Assembly (NCBI GenBank): GCA_045601465.1
Contig: JAZRZU010000112.1
Span: forward strand, 1 to 5,206
Source: RGIG3009 sp045601465
GTDB lineage: Bacteria; Bacillota; Clostridia; Oscillospirales; Acutalibacteraceae
Reading direction: 5' to 3'
DNA length: 5,206 nucleotides
A program made the translations under genes and the position numbers. Below the pieces are notes generated by a model. That model made no database searches, had not been told where the DNA came from, and saw only the letters and a program-made list of their open reading frames with translations. Every line of letters starts with the position of its first letter. Within the stretch, counting starts at the first letter, position 1. Shown piece after piece: positions 4,588 to 5,206 of this stretch.

Positions 4588-4866
4588 ATGTACGAAGACA
4601 AGACCCTTATCTGCAAGGAATGTGGCGCAGAATTCGTTTTCACAGCTGGTGAGCAAGAGTTCTATGCTGAGAAAGGCTTTGTGAACGAGCCCCAACGTTG
4701 CAAGACTTGCCGCGACGCTCGTAAGAACGCTGCCAGACCTGAGAGAGAGATCCATACCGCTATCTGTGCGAACTGCGGCAAAGAGGCGAAAGTGCCCTGC
4801 AAGCCCCGTGAGGATCGCCCGGTATATTGCAGCGAGTGCTTTGCAAGCATGAGAGGCGAAAACTAA
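4588..4866 (+). CDS. Small protein with two zinc ribbons (CxxC-x17-CxxC type)
   Basis: This 92-residue protein carries two four-cysteine zinc sites. The N-terminal one is C-K-E-C (9-12) and C-K-T-C (38-41), separated by 25 residues with aromatic F-x-F and E-Q-E-F-Y, as in the probable zinc-binding domain family found next to many bacterial housekeeping genes. The C-terminal one is C-A-N-C (60-63) and C-S-E-C (81-84), separated by exactly 17 residues, the CxxC-x17-CxxC pattern; an extra Cys71 lies between. There is no membrane segment or signal peptide, so it should be cytoplasmic. The function is unknown; nucleic-acid binding or zinc/redox sensing are guesses from the fold. Codon choice (CGC, AAG, GGC) suggests good expression. 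It lies 129 bases after the sigma gene and has its own terminator. Confidence 0.9.
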   Translation: MYEDKTLICKECGAEFVFTAGEQEFYAEKGFVNEPQRCKTCRDARKNAARPEREIHTAICANCGKEAKVPCKPREDRPVYCSECFASMRGEN

Positions 4867-4876
4867 TAGCTCTTTC

Positions 4877-4903
4877 AAAAACCGCCCTTCGGGGCGGTTT
4901 TTT
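4877..4903 (+). terminator. Rho-independent terminator after the zinc-ribbon gene
   Basis: An 11-bp stem (4877-4887 with 4892-4902, core CCGCCC/GGGCGG) closed by a stable C(UUCG)G tetraloop is followed by a run of six T residues that forms part of the stem. It starts 10 bases after the stop codon and would end a sigma/zinc-ribbon transcript. Confidence 0.95.
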
Positions 4904-4937
4904 GCATATTTTTCGTCGAAAAAGTATAATTATTCTC

Positions 4938-4967
4938 TTGACAAGTATAGGACTCTCCTGTTATAAT
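4938..4967 (+). promoter_or_regulatory. Strong sigma-A promoter of the substrate-binding protein gene
   Basis: TTGACA (4938-4943), an 18-bp spacer and TATAAT (4962-4967) match the consensus in all twelve positions. The start point would be near 4974, giving a leader of about 28 bases. A second possible promoter is TTTGCA (4901-4906) with TATAAT (4925-4930), overlapping the terminator end. Confidence 0.93.
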
Positions 4968-5001
4968 TAAAAGCACTTTTAATTAGGAAAGAGGTATTTT
5001 T

Positions 5002-5206
5002 ATGAAAAGAATAGTCTGTATGTTACTCGCAGCTCTTCTTATCGTGACCTGCTTCGCCGGTTGCGGTGATGAAAAGGCAAACGAGATCTTTATCGGTGCA
5101 ACCGGTCCGTTGACCGGCGATGCTTCCTCGTATGGCATCTCCGTTAACAACGGTGCTATGCTTGCTTTGGAAGAGATCAATGCCGCCGGTGGCTTGAACG
5201 GTATTA
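5002..5206 (+). CDS. Lipoprotein substrate-binding protein of a branched-chain amino acid ABC transporter (partial)
   Basis: Sixty-eight codons are visible before the window ends in frame without a stop. The N-terminus is a lipoprotein signal: K-R (2-3), a hydrophobic stretch (about 4-18) and the lipobox F-A-G-C with Cys21, which would be lipidated and anchored on the outer face of the membrane. The -3 residue Phe is unusual (Leu is commoner). The mature part has I-F-I-G-A-T-G-P-L-T-G-D (29-40) and N-G-A-M-L-A-L-E-E-I-N-A-A-G-G (50-64), the signature start of periplasmic-binding-protein family 6 (LivJ/LivK type), which deliver leucine, isoleucine, valine or similar ligands to Liv permeases. 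GAGGT is 6 bases before the ATG at 5002. Permease and ATPase genes are expected just beyond the window. The exact ligand is not known. Confidence 0.9.
   Translation, partial: MKRIVCMLLAALLIVTCFAGCGDEKANEIFIGATGPLTGDASSYGISVNNGAMLALEEINAAGGLNGI

Noticed and set aside
4564..4878. Minus-strand reading frame of 104 codons opposite the zinc-ribbon gene
   Set aside because: It is the shadow of a clear zinc-ribbon gene with conserved cysteines, good ribosome binding site and terminator on the plus strand.

Overview
The window looks like chromosomal DNA from an anaerobic Firmicute, most likely class Clostridia and perhaps an Oscillospiraceae-like gut lineage. This is inferred from strong AGGAGG-type ribosome binding sites, consensus sigma-A promoters, a sporulation-type SigH-like sigma factor with a TTG start, a LytTR-like regulator start beside an ABC-2 exporter, and a CxxC zinc-ribbon protein. 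The species cannot be named from the sequence alone.

Left part (1-3041, minus strand). A metallopeptidase/amidohydrolase of the M20 family (AbgB-like) lies upstream of an ABC-2 exporter. The exporter consists of an ATPase and a permease overlapping by an ATGA. It is followed at the window edge by the first 17 codons of a gene whose start resembles a LytTR regulator. The peptidase and the exporter each have their own candidate promoter, and the two share the 11-mer TGGTATACTAT. Between them sits a long, nearly perfect stem-loop with 15-bp arms that is not a typical terminator.

Middle (3042-3891). A minus-strand tRNA-Tyr(GTA) with a consensus promoter is followed, in its direction of transcription, by a bidirectional terminator and then two tandem copies of a repeat of about 160 bp, offset by 191-192 bp. 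Each copy carries a GGACTG/CAGTCC palindrome, a 16-nt antisense copy of the tRNA-Tyr 3' region, a terminator, and at its tRNA-facing end the tRNA-Tyr 3' terminus: real in one copy, a 16-18 nt fragment in the other. This is the least ordinary structure in the window. The divergent, AT-rich spacer 3534-3891 separates the tRNA from the sigma gene.

Right part (3892-5206, plus strand). A SigH-like sigma factor has a perfect TTGACA-17-TATACT promoter and a TTG start. It is followed by a small protein with two zinc ribbons and a UUCG-loop terminator, then a strong promoter and the beginning of a lipoprotein substrate-binding protein of the branched-chain amino acid (LivJ/K) type, cut by the window end.

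Most genes belong to known families. I see no complete novel defence or mobile system, no CRISPR array and no transposase. The tRNA-Tyr-associated repeat cassette is the best candidate for something undescribed.
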